Of a stretch of 37,702 nucleotides of DNA, positions 18,731 through 25,613 are shown piece by piece (the stretch's first letter is position 1; every line of letters begins with the position of its first letter). The notes under the pieces are model-generated. The model was given only the letters and a program-made list of their open reading frames with translations. It made no database searches and was not told where the DNA came from. Source of the DNA: Calditrichia bacterium (GTDB lineage: Bacteria > Calditrichota > Calditrichia > Calditrichales > Calditrichaceae); the NCBI GenBank assembly GCA_026983775.1, contig JALSTK010000147.1:1-37702 (forward strand), given 5' to 3'. The position numbers and the translations under genes were made by a program.

Positions 18731-19544
18731 AAAACAAACCCTTCCTTTTAAACGGATCAGAATTATTCCCTTTGCCAAATATAGCGGATCTCAGAACATG
18801 GCTTTGGATCATCTTTTGGCTACTACCATGCCCAATGACGGAATACCCGTACTGCGCTTTTATGGCTGGGAACCTTTCTGCCTCTCCCTAGGACGCCACC
18901 AGGATTCAAACAAGATCAATGGAAACGCATTAAAAGGGGATGGATATGAACTGGTGCGCAGGCCCACAGGAGGAAGTGCCGTCTTACATGCCCATGAACT
19001 GACCTACAGTTTTATCGCCCCCTTAAAAAAAATAGACCATCATCAAATCTTTTCTTTACTTCATCGTATTTTAGCCGATGCTTTAAATAATCTAAATTAT
19101 GAAGTTGTCCTGGAAGGTGATTCAATCTCAGGTAATTATCTGAAAGAGGGCGAAAAATCGTTTGCCTGTTTTAACCGTTCGGCTCAATTCGAAATTCAGT
19201 TCAAGGGGAAGAAGCTGGTGGGAAGCGCACAAAGAATCTATCATAATGTTGTATTGCAGCATGGATCCATATTACTCGATTCGACCCAAAATAGAATAGT
19301 TAAATATTTTAAAGCGAATGAACCTAACTTGAAACAAATGGGGACTCAGTTACATAATCATGCTATTGCTTTAAAAGATATACGATCCGCGGGAATTACC
19401 GAACTGAAAATTCAGGAATCCATAGTCGATATTTTGGAGAAGAAGTGGAAAATTTCCGTGTTTTTTCAATATCCGACCAAAAATGAATTGACAAATTCAA
19501 AAAAATTTCTTAATCACTTTGCTGTACAATTAAACTCAGACTGA
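18708..19544 (+). CDS. lipM: LipM-like octanoyltransferase (lipoate ligase A/LipM family)
   Basis: Likely transfers octanoyl from octanoyl-ACP to lipoyl domains, the first step of lipoic acid synthesis. The 278-residue length matches LipM and lacks the accessory domain of LplA. Family motifs are RRPTGGSAVLHAHELTYS (84-101) and CFNRSAQFEI with the candidate catalytic Cys154, followed by GKKLVGSAQ with the conserved lysine. The CF motif favours LipM over LplA. Two in-frame GTG starts exist at 18708 and 18717. AAAGG at 18701-18705 is only two bases from the first but 11 from the second, so the second may be preferred. Both overlap the end of lpxA, implying coupling. LplA or an unrelated ligase activity remain alternatives. 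Confidence 0.8.
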   Translation: MNAVSFAKKQTLPFKRIRIIPFAKYSGSQNMALDHLLATTMPNDGIPVLRFYGWEPFCLSLGRHQDSNKINGNALKGDGYELVRRPTGGSAVLHAHELTYSFIAPLKKIDHHQIFSLLHRILADALNNLNYEVVLEGDSISGNYLKEGEKSFACFNRSAQFEIQFKGKKLVGSAQRIYHNVVLQHGSILLDSTQNRIVKYFKANEPNLKQMGTQLHNHAIALKDIRSAGITELKIQESIVDILEKKWKISVFFQYPTKNELTNSKKFLNHFAVQLNSD

Positions 19545-19562
19545 CCATGACAGGAGGTTGCT

Positions 19563-20426
19563 ATGAAGCGATTATTTGTTTTGCTGGTATTTACCATGTT
19601 CATGATGATTCCAATGCACTCCAGAAGCCAGACAGTGGTTAATTATTTAACCTCTATTGTCTCCAAGGGTTATGGGAGTGACTACGTTAAGGGGTATATG
19701 CAGCCTTTTTCCAATGCTCTGGGAAGTGCAATGGGACAGGCTCTTTATCACCGGGGTTATTCAAAAACTTTTCCGCGCTTCGATGCGGGAATCAGTGCGG
19801 TCTATATCTTCATCCCCGATGAGGCCAGGTCCTTTGTCAGTCCCCATAATTTTCAGGGTGAGGTACCTACTCTCTTTGGGAACGATAATCCGTCGATCAC
19901 CGGCGCGATTCCGGGTTTTGATAAAAAGGCCTTATTATTACCCATGTTGCAGGCCAATATAGGATTAATAGGCAATTTGGAAGCGACGGTTCGCTACGCT
20001 GCTACTAAAGTCGATTATTTAGGCGATCTCAAATTATATGGCGGGGGGTTAAAATATGAATTGAGTAGCCTGATTCCCATTCCTATGTTTCCGCTTGACT
20101 TCGCTATCCAGGCTGCTTATCATAAGTTCACTCTGGGAAATATTTTAGATTCCGGAACCTTTTCCATGAATGTACAGGCTTCGGCCTCCGTTCCCATTTT
20201 ACCGGTAGATGTCTATGCCGGGCTCGGATATGATAATTCTTCCTTAACGGTTAATACGGTCGAGTTACTCAGTACGTCTACTTTAGGAAAAATCACAATC
20301 GACGGTGAAAATAAATTACATCTTAATGCCGGACTTAGTTTCACTTTCTTATTCTTTAATGCTCATGTAGATTACAATATTGGTAAATATTCTTCTTTAG
20401 CGGGCGGTTTAATGATCGTCCTGTAA
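19563..20426 (+). CDS. Predicted outer-membrane barrel protein, DUF6588-like
   Basis: A 287-residue secreted protein with a signal peptide (MKRLFVLLVFTMFMMIPMHSRSQ). The rest is rich in alternating hydrophobic strands and aromatic residues with no cysteines, typical of a small beta-barrel. Features resembling DUF6588 proteins of Bacteroidota include the segment on Pro-rich VYIFIPDEA and the PTLFGNDNP motif. The function is unknown. AGGAGG lies four bases before the ATG, giving one of the strongest ribosome binding sites in the window, and a perfect intrinsic terminator follows. It is therefore the last gene of the envelope run. The family call is from memory of the fold pattern and is moderate. 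Confidence 0.65.
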   Translation: MKRLFVLLVFTMFMMIPMHSRSQTVVNYLTSIVSKGYGSDYVKGYMQPFSNALGSAMGQALYHRGYSKTFPRFDAGISAVYIFIPDEARSFVSPHNFQGEVPTLFGNDNPSITGAIPGFDKKALLLPMLQANIGLIGNLEATVRYAATKVDYLGDLKLYGGGLKYELSSLIPIPMFPLDFAIQAAYHKFTLGNILDSGTFSMNVQASASVPILPVDVYAGLGYDNSSLTVNTVELLSTSTLGKITIDGENKLHLNAGLSFTFLFFNAHVDYNIGKYSSLAGGLMIVL

Positions 20427-20443
20427 TCAACCTGTTTTCTCTT

Positions 20444-20477
20444 AAGCCCTGTTCTAATGAGACAGGGCTTTTTTTTT
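20444..20477 (+). terminator. Intrinsic terminator closing the envelope run
   Basis: AAGCCCTGT (20444-20452) and ACAGGGCTT (20462-20470) form a perfect 9-bp stem with a nine-base loop, running into nine consecutive T residues. It separates the DUF6588-like gene from rseP. Confidence 0.93.
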
Positions 20478-20582
20478 AGTGGGAAATGTAGTAGATTAAC
20501 ATTATATTCATGAGGAAACATTTATCGCTATATTTACGTTAAGGAAGAGAAATAAACCTAAACTTTTTAGAAAGAATACCAT

Positions 20583-21896
20583 ATGATATCTGTAATTGCC
20601 GTAATTTTTGTTTTTAGTGTGATTGTTTTAATTCACGAATTGGGCCACTACCTCGCTGCCCGGGCAATGGGTGTTCGTGTCGATAAATTTTCAATTGGCT
20701 TTCCACCAACCGTTTTTTCAAAAAAATATGGACAAACCGAATTTAGTATCGGTGCCATACCGCTGGGCGGTTATGTTAAGATGGCGGGTTTTATCGATGA
20801 GAGCCTCGATGCCAATGAGACGGGTGCGGAAGATGAATTTAATTCAAAATCAACCTGGCGTAAGGTTATAATTATTACAGCCGGTGTGGTTATGAATCTG
20901 ATTCTGGCTATTGCCGTCCTGGGATTTCTGAACTATTCCAATGGGGAACGCATCATACCGGAAACAACCGTGGGCCTTGTCGGTGCACAGGGTATTGCCC
21001 AAAAAGTTGGCTTTAAAATCCATGATAAAATCCTGGCCGTCAACGGAAAGGCGGTTCATAACTGGAATGAAATCCAACAAGCCTTCGTAGATAATCTTAA
21101 CAAAGAAATTATTTTTACGGTAGAACGCAACGGGCAGAGAATAAATCTCGACTATCACAAATCCTGGTTCAAAGAAAAGAAGGGTGAAGTACTGGATATC
21201 CAACCCCTCTTTTCGGCCAGAGTCGGCGATGTGTCTTATAGCATGCCGGCCGGTAAATTGGGTCTGAAAAAAGGGGATTTAATCACTTCTATCGCCGGGA
21301 AACCGGTAAAAGATTGGCAGGAAATGACCGAATCCATCCGTTCCCATCCGGGGCAGGAGATTGAAATTCAATGGAAACGGGGATACCAACTTCTTTCCGG
21401 TAAAATAATCCCCCAAAAATTCGAAGAGACCGATAAGGACGGTAAAAAAATAGAAGTCGGTAAAATCGGTATTAGTTACTATTATGAATCAAAAGATGTC
21501 GGTGTTGCCAGAGCTTTAGTGAATGGAGTGAATCAAACCTACGATCTGATGGCTCTTAATCTGAAGAGCTTGGGGTGGGTATTAACCGGTACCAAATCGG
21601 CTTCGGAAATTATCGGCGGACCGATCATGATCGCTAAAATGGCAGGTGATGCAGCTCATGCCGGGTGGGATTATCTTCTGTATCTGATCGCCGCTCTGAG
21701 TGCTGTTCTGGCCCTGTTCAATATTTTCCCGATTCCCGGACTGGATGGTGGTCATTTATTCTTTATATTACTGGAAGGGATTATGCGTAAACCGCTTCCG
21801 ATCCAGGTCCGTGTAAAAATACAGCAGATAGGTATGGCCATCTTGCTTACACTAATGATATTTATTTTCTATATTGATTTGCGCCGATTTCTTTAG
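20583..21896 (+). CDS. rseP: Regulated intramembrane protease RseP (site-2 protease)
   Basis: Membrane zinc metalloprotease that cleaves transmembrane anti-sigma factors and leftover signal peptides. The 437-residue product has the zinc motif HELGH at 18-22 in the first membrane helix. Two periplasmic PDZ-like regions follow, one around VGFKIHDKILAVNGKAV and one around LGLKKGDLITSIAGKPV. The C-terminal LDG motif is in FNIFPIPGLDGGHLFF, and a final helix completes the protein. Length is normal. It starts after a terminator, so it probably has its own promoter in the 105-base gap, though I see no clear boxes. No sigma-E or RseA gene is present to show its target. Confidence 0.96.
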   Translation: MISVIAVIFVFSVIVLIHELGHYLAARAMGVRVDKFSIGFPPTVFSKKYGQTEFSIGAIPLGGYVKMAGFIDESLDANETGAEDEFNSKSTWRKVIIITAGVVMNLILAIAVLGFLNYSNGERIIPETTVGLVGAQGIAQKVGFKIHDKILAVNGKAVHNWNEIQQAFVDNLNKEIIFTVERNGQRINLDYHKSWFKEKKGEVLDIQPLFSARVGDVSYSMPAGKLGLKKGDLITSIAGKPVKDWQEMTESIRSHPGQEIEIQWKRGYQLLSGKIIPQKFEETDKDGKKIEVGKIGISYYYESKDVGVARALVNGVNQTYDLMALNLKSLGWVLTGTKSASEIIGGPIMIAKMAGDAAHAGWDYLLYLIAALSAVLALFNIFPIPGLDGGHLFFILLEGIMRKPLPIQVRVKIQQIGMAILLTLMIFIFYIDLRRFL

Positions 21897-21941
21897 AATT
21901 TAACTCTAAAATTTTAAAGAATAGGTGCGCATCCAAAATCT

Positions 21942-24161
21942 ATGATCAATAAAGAAAAGATAATCACCGGGTTTAAACAATTTATCCGGAAAGCCGCTTC
22001 CTTTCCGCTTAGTTCTCAATTTTCGTTCCAACCTTCGGTACAACATTTCCAAAGTACGGAGCTTACGGATAGGAAGCATCACTTAAAATTGGTTCCCGTT
22101 TCAGAAGATACGGACACTTCGGTTAAAAGCGATGCGTATCGCCTGCATTTTCCACAAACACGCATTTTTCATACCCTATTCCAACAAGCTCATTTCACCG
22201 TACAATGGCTGGAATATCTTAATATCCATGTACTTTTAATCGAAGTATTTGAAAATAAGCATTTGACCGTTGAAACAGAGCTTGGCGATGAACAGGCTAT
22301 ACGCAGCTTGTACCATCCCGTAAATACCGGACATCATCCAATTCGTATTGAAATAACCGGCCAGGATTTGCTACTTATACAGCCTGTGCACAACGATCTT
22401 TCCTTAGAAAATTTACTTCCCAATCTGGAAGCTTGGTTGGAGAATGAACACAGGAACCATCCGTTACAATATATAACCTGTCCTCAACAGGAAACGATTC
22501 AAACCATCGATGATTTGTGGGCTCAAATATCCTGGCCCGACCGGGATGACCGGTCCGGCAATAAAGCCTTTTTTGCAGAACATCCGATGGATTTTTTCTG
22601 GCTTCAGGAATTGTATATTCGATTAGGCCGGGGTGCCGAATGGAAGGCAACCTATTGGTCAGCAGCAAAGAATCGGCTTAGCTCAGAGCAAGCATCTGTT
22701 TTACAAAAGACCCTAAAGCGATATGAGGCGCTTGATAATCCGAATACATATTTGGCTTCTGCTAAAAAAATATCCCCTTCCGAATTCATGCCTTATTTAG
22801 TTTCGAATCATCCGTTGAATGGGAAGGCCCTGCATGAGCTGCAAGACTGTTGGGATCGGATCAGTCAGCCTTTTTTATCGCTTTGGTTCAGTAAAGAGAT
22901 CGAAAAAAATACGGAAGAGTATATCGCTTTTATGCTGTTGGCCCGGGAAAAGGATTTCTGGTGGGCTGATCAGGCATACCGGCTCATTGTACCTTTGTTA
23001 CCTGAATCAACCAGGCGGATTATTCAACTCATTTGGTCGGTTCAGTCGGTTGTTAATTATCATCCGGGCCGCAATGAATTTACATTTTCTGTGGAAGGCA
23101 CGCTCTCTTTTATTCAGGAAATTTTTTATCCGGATTTAGGATGGGATGTGAAGTTCAGTAAAAAACAGGATAAAGAATTTATAGAGGTGAAAGGAAAAGA
23201 AGGATTCACTTTCCGCATGGATAAAAATGTCCGTTTATCCATTGATATTGAGAATAAAGTTATAAACATTCGGCCGCGTCTTCTTCGTCCTCCATTAAAA
23301 AAACCTGCGTTATCCCGGACAAAGATAGAAATAGACGGCTTTACAGTACACATTCCCTTAGCTTGGGGACAGTTTTATATAGTGCTTAATGAAAATCGCA
23401 TAAAATTTATTCGAAAGAAGAAGCGTTTTCAGCTCAGCTTCAGGGTGCGCAAAGATTTACCTGCCCTGAAAATAGATGGCCGGGAAATTAAGTATGCGAC
23501 CCGTTATTTTAAAGACTATGTACCTGTGCGGAACGTAACAGTAAGCCATACTCTTCAATTATATACCCCTGCGGGCAGATCCCTGCGCTGGTTTTCCGGC
23601 AGCAAGGATACCTTTGTTGTGGCCGGTTACGCGGTTGATGTCCACGGCTTGATTCAGACCCGGTTTAATCTGTCGCTTCCGGGATATTCCAGGAATCGGG
23701 TAATTCATACTAATGGCGAATATGATCGCATCGAATGTCCGACAGAATATACACGCTATCGTTTGAAGGCCCGTTATTATCCGGCAATAGAATTGGAAAT
23801 GAAACCTAATTTTGCTTTTATCAGAAAATTAATAAATACCGAGGGTATACAATTGGTACGACGTCTTAGAGTATTTTTGTCCCCCTCGATTGTGCAGGAT
23901 ACGGTTTCATTGCGGCAAAAATTCTTTAAATATTGGGGATTCTATCCTGATATTTCAAGTGAGATGCACGATTTTGGGAAGGATGAGTTTACATTCTTCA
24001 TATATTCTAAAAATGATCATTTTTCCTATACGGTGATCTCCGAATTTCCCGCATTTAAACTGATCCGAACTGATGAACAAACCGGACATCCCGCTCTGTT
24101 TATTGATAGGGAAGATATAGAGGAATTCTTTGCCCGGGGATTTACATGGTCCTCTAAATAA
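21942..24161 (+). CDS. Hypothetical 739-residue protein of unknown family
   Basis: I do not recognise this protein. It has no signal peptide or membrane helix, so it should be cytoplasmic. The N-terminal part (about 1-60) is basic and low in order. Residues about 65-175 form a compact mixed segment containing FTVQWLEYLNIHVLLIEVFE. Residues about 185-360 are helical and Trp-rich (DFFWLQELYIRLGRGAEW). From about 365 on the protein is beta-rich with many aromatic and basic residues. No catalytic motif, metal-binding Cys/His cluster or NTP-binding loop is visible. NEFTF (about 384) and DEFTF (about 685) recur, hinting at related segments. The ribosome binding site is weak. It follows rseP by 45 bases and precedes a tRNA gene. 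Confidence 0.75.
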   Translation: MINKEKIITGFKQFIRKAASFPLSSQFSFQPSVQHFQSTELTDRKHHLKLVPVSEDTDTSVKSDAYRLHFPQTRIFHTLFQQAHFTVQWLEYLNIHVLLIEVFENKHLTVETELGDEQAIRSLYHPVNTGHHPIRIEITGQDLLLIQPVHNDLSLENLLPNLEAWLENEHRNHPLQYITCPQQETIQTIDDLWAQISWPDRDDRSGNKAFFAEHPMDFFWLQELYIRLGRGAEWKATYWSAAKNRLSSEQASVLQKTLKRYEALDNPNTYLASAKKISPSEFMPYLVSNHPLNGKALHELQDCWDRISQPFLSLWFSKEIEKNTEEYIAFMLLAREKDFWWADQAYRLIVPLLPESTRRIIQLIWSVQSVVNYHPGRNEFTFSVEGTLSFIQEIFYPDLGWDVKFSKKQDKEFIEVKGKEGFTFRMDKNVRLSIDIENKVINIRPRLLRPPLKKPALSRTKIEIDGFTVHIPLAWGQFYIVLNENRIKFIRKKKRFQLSFRVRKDLPALKIDGREIKYATRYFKDYVPVRNVTVSHTLQLYTPAGRSLRWFSGSKDTFVVAGYAVDVHGLIQTRFNLSLPGYSRNRVIHTNGEYDRIECPTEYTRYRLKARYYPAIELEMKPNFAFIRKLINTEGIQLVRRLRVFLSPSIVQDTVSLRQKFFKYWGFYPDISSEMHDFGKDEFTFFIYSKNDHFSYTVISEFPAFKLIRTDEQTGHPALFIDREDIEEFFARGFTWSSK

Positions 24162-24230
24162 ATTTGATTTTAAGAGGGTCGTTTAATAAATTTCATTGCT
24201 CAAATTTGAGGATAGGGATATGTCGTATTG

Positions 24231-24304
24231 GGGCCCATAGCTCAGTTGGTTAGAGCAGCCGACTCATAATCGGCTGGTCCGGGGTTCGAGTCCCTGTGGG
24301 CCCA
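24231..24304 (+). tRNA. tRNA with CAT anticodon, probably tRNA-Ile2 (lysidine type), possibly tRNA-Met
   Basis: A 74-base cloverleaf. Acceptor GGGCCCA pairs with TGGGCCC, and the D arm holds AGCTCAGTTGGTTAGAGC. The anticodon stem is GCCGA/TCGGC with loop CTCATAA (anticodon CAT, 24265-24267), and the T arm has TTCGAGT. The discriminator is A and CCA is not encoded. C4-G69 and C5-G68 in the acceptor stem are the pairs TilS uses to recognise tRNA-Ile2 in E. coli, and the anticodon arm resembles that tRNA. This favours the Ile isoacceptor whose C34 becomes lysidine, reading AUA. An elongator tRNA-Met cannot be excluded. It is not the initiator, which would carry the GGG/CCC anticodon-stem pairs. 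Confidence 0.95.
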
Positions 24305-24381
24305 CTTCTTACAATAACAAGGTGTAAATTGAGACATCTTTATAGCATTGGGAAATCAGTTAAAAATTTATTTTATACAGT

Positions 24382-24416
24382 AAAGTGCATTCATCTTTCG
24401 ATGGGTGCACTTTTTT
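24382..24416 (+). terminator. Hairpin with T run between the tRNA and the zinc-ribbon gene
   Basis: AAAGTGCA (24382-24389) pairs with TGCACTTT (24406-24413), with an inner CAT/ATG stem, followed by six T residues. It looks like the terminator of the tRNA transcript, although a stem-loop in the leader of the next gene is possible because that gene starts only 25 bases later. Confidence 0.75.
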
Positions 24417-24441
24417 ATTTTAACACAGGAGGTCTGTTGGA

Positions 24442-25158
24442 GTGCAGAAGACTTTGTATTCTTTATTAGAATTACAGGAGATTGATAATCGTCTCGATGA
24501 ACTCAGGGAAGAGCGGGGCGATCTACCACTCATTGTAAAGGAACTTCAGGAAAAGCTTGACAGTAAAATTCAAGAGATGGAAAAGAATCAGGAAACTTTA
24601 AAGAATGCACGTTTGCGTCATCGGGAGCTTGAACTGATTATAGAAGATTCCCGGGAGAAGCTTTCAAAGTTTGAGGAGCAACTATACCAGGTCAAAACGA
24701 ATAAAGAGTATGATGCGATCACGGCCGAGACCGATTCGGCAAAAGATCAGTTAAACAAAAGTGAAACGGAACTACTCGAAATCGATGAAGACATGGAAGC
24801 TTTGGAAGAATCGATCCATTCCATTGAGGCGGAAATAGGTAAATTGGAGCAAGAATTATCCGAGAACAAAGAAGAGCTTGAGCAAACTTTAAATGCGACC
24901 GCGGAAGAAGAGAATTTGCTCAGGCAGGAGCGGGAAATAATTATTAATAAAGCCGATCCGCAACTCATTAAAACCTATGAACTGGTGCGTGAAGCGCGCG
25001 GTGGCCAGGGAGTTGCCATTGTGACTAACGGTGTTTGCGGTGGTTGTTATTCCTATATCCCGCCACAGAAAATCGTAGAGGTAAAAAAGATGGAGAAAAT
25101 CTATACCTGCGAGATCTGTGGAAGAATCTTGGTCTGGGATGAGATTCATTCGAAATAA
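24442..25158 (+). CDS. Coiled-coil protein with C4 zinc ribbon (zf-RING_7 type)
   Basis: A 238-residue cytoplasmic protein. About residues 5-165 form a long, highly charged antiparallel coiled coil rich in Glu, Lys and Gln. The C-terminal 50 residues carry a C4 zinc ribbon with CGGCYSYIPPQ and YTCEICGR. This is the family called C4-type zinc ribbon or zf-RING_7, nearly universal in bacteria and resembling Helicobacter HP0958/FlgZ. Its general function is not settled; nucleic-acid or sigma-factor/flagellar roles have been proposed for members. The GTG start is supported by AGGAGG nine bases upstream. The rnpB gene begins 17 bases after the stop, so the two are probably on one transcript. Confidence 0.88.
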   Translation: MQKTLYSLLELQEIDNRLDELREERGDLPLIVKELQEKLDSKIQEMEKNQETLKNARLRHRELELIIEDSREKLSKFEEQLYQVKTNKEYDAITAETDSAKDQLNKSETELLEIDEDMEALEESIHSIEAEIGKLEQELSENKEELEQTLNATAEEENLLRQEREIIINKADPQLIKTYELVREARGGQGVAIVTNGVCGGCYSYIPPQKIVEVKKMEKIYTCEICGRILVWDEIHSK

Positions 25159-25175
25159 ACAAATAAACCATAAAT

Positions 25176-25594
25176 CCAGACCCCTTCAGGTAGTCGCTCC
25201 GCTTTATAAAAAAGGCGGGGAGGAAAGTCCGAACATCACGGGCAAAACTTTCTGAGAGATCAGAAGCTGCATAATCATGCAGACGGAAAGTGTCACAGAG
25301 AAAAGACCGTCCCGCCTCTTGGCGGGATAAGGGTGAAACGGCGAGGTAAGAGCTCACCACTTTGTTCCGGCAGGAATACCGGCAGGTACGATTAACGCAA
25401 AGGTAGGACAAACCCAGTTTGATGCAAAATCAAGTATAGAAGGATTTCGCTGCGGCGAAAGCGTGTTGCCCGGCACGCGTTCCCAGGAACACACTTCGGG
25501 GTAGATTGCTTAAGTTGACCGGAAACGGTTAATTTAGATAAATGGCTACCACCCACTTCGGTGGGAACAGAATTCGGCTTATGATGGGGTCTGG
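25176..25594 (+). ncRNA. rnpB: RNase P RNA, bacterial type A
   Basis: Catalytic RNA that removes 5' leaders from tRNA precursors, acting with RnpA. Ends are set by the P1 helix: CCAGACCCC (25176-25184) pairs with GGGGTCTGG (25586-25594). Conserved blocks are present in order: GAGGAAAGTCCGAACA near the 5' end, CAGAGAAAAGACCG, GGGTGAAACGGCGAGGTAAG, and AGATAAATGGCTACC then ACAGAATTCGGCTTAT near the 3' end. The length of about 419 bases suits the ancestral type A. It sits 17 bases after the zinc-ribbon gene and 19 bases before the recJ ATG, so processing or its own promoter must define its ends. Confidence 0.96.
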
Positions 25595-25613
25595 ATATAT
25601 TTATGGGGTGGCC

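Noticed and set aside
21942-24161. DUF4912 identity for the 739-residue protein
   Set aside because: Only a vague pattern of hydrophobic strands in the N-terminal segment agrees; the family's key motifs are not evident.
25542-25613. Upstream in-frame start for recJ
   Set aside because: The extension lies within the conserved 3' part of rnpB, which explains its sequence as RNA structure.
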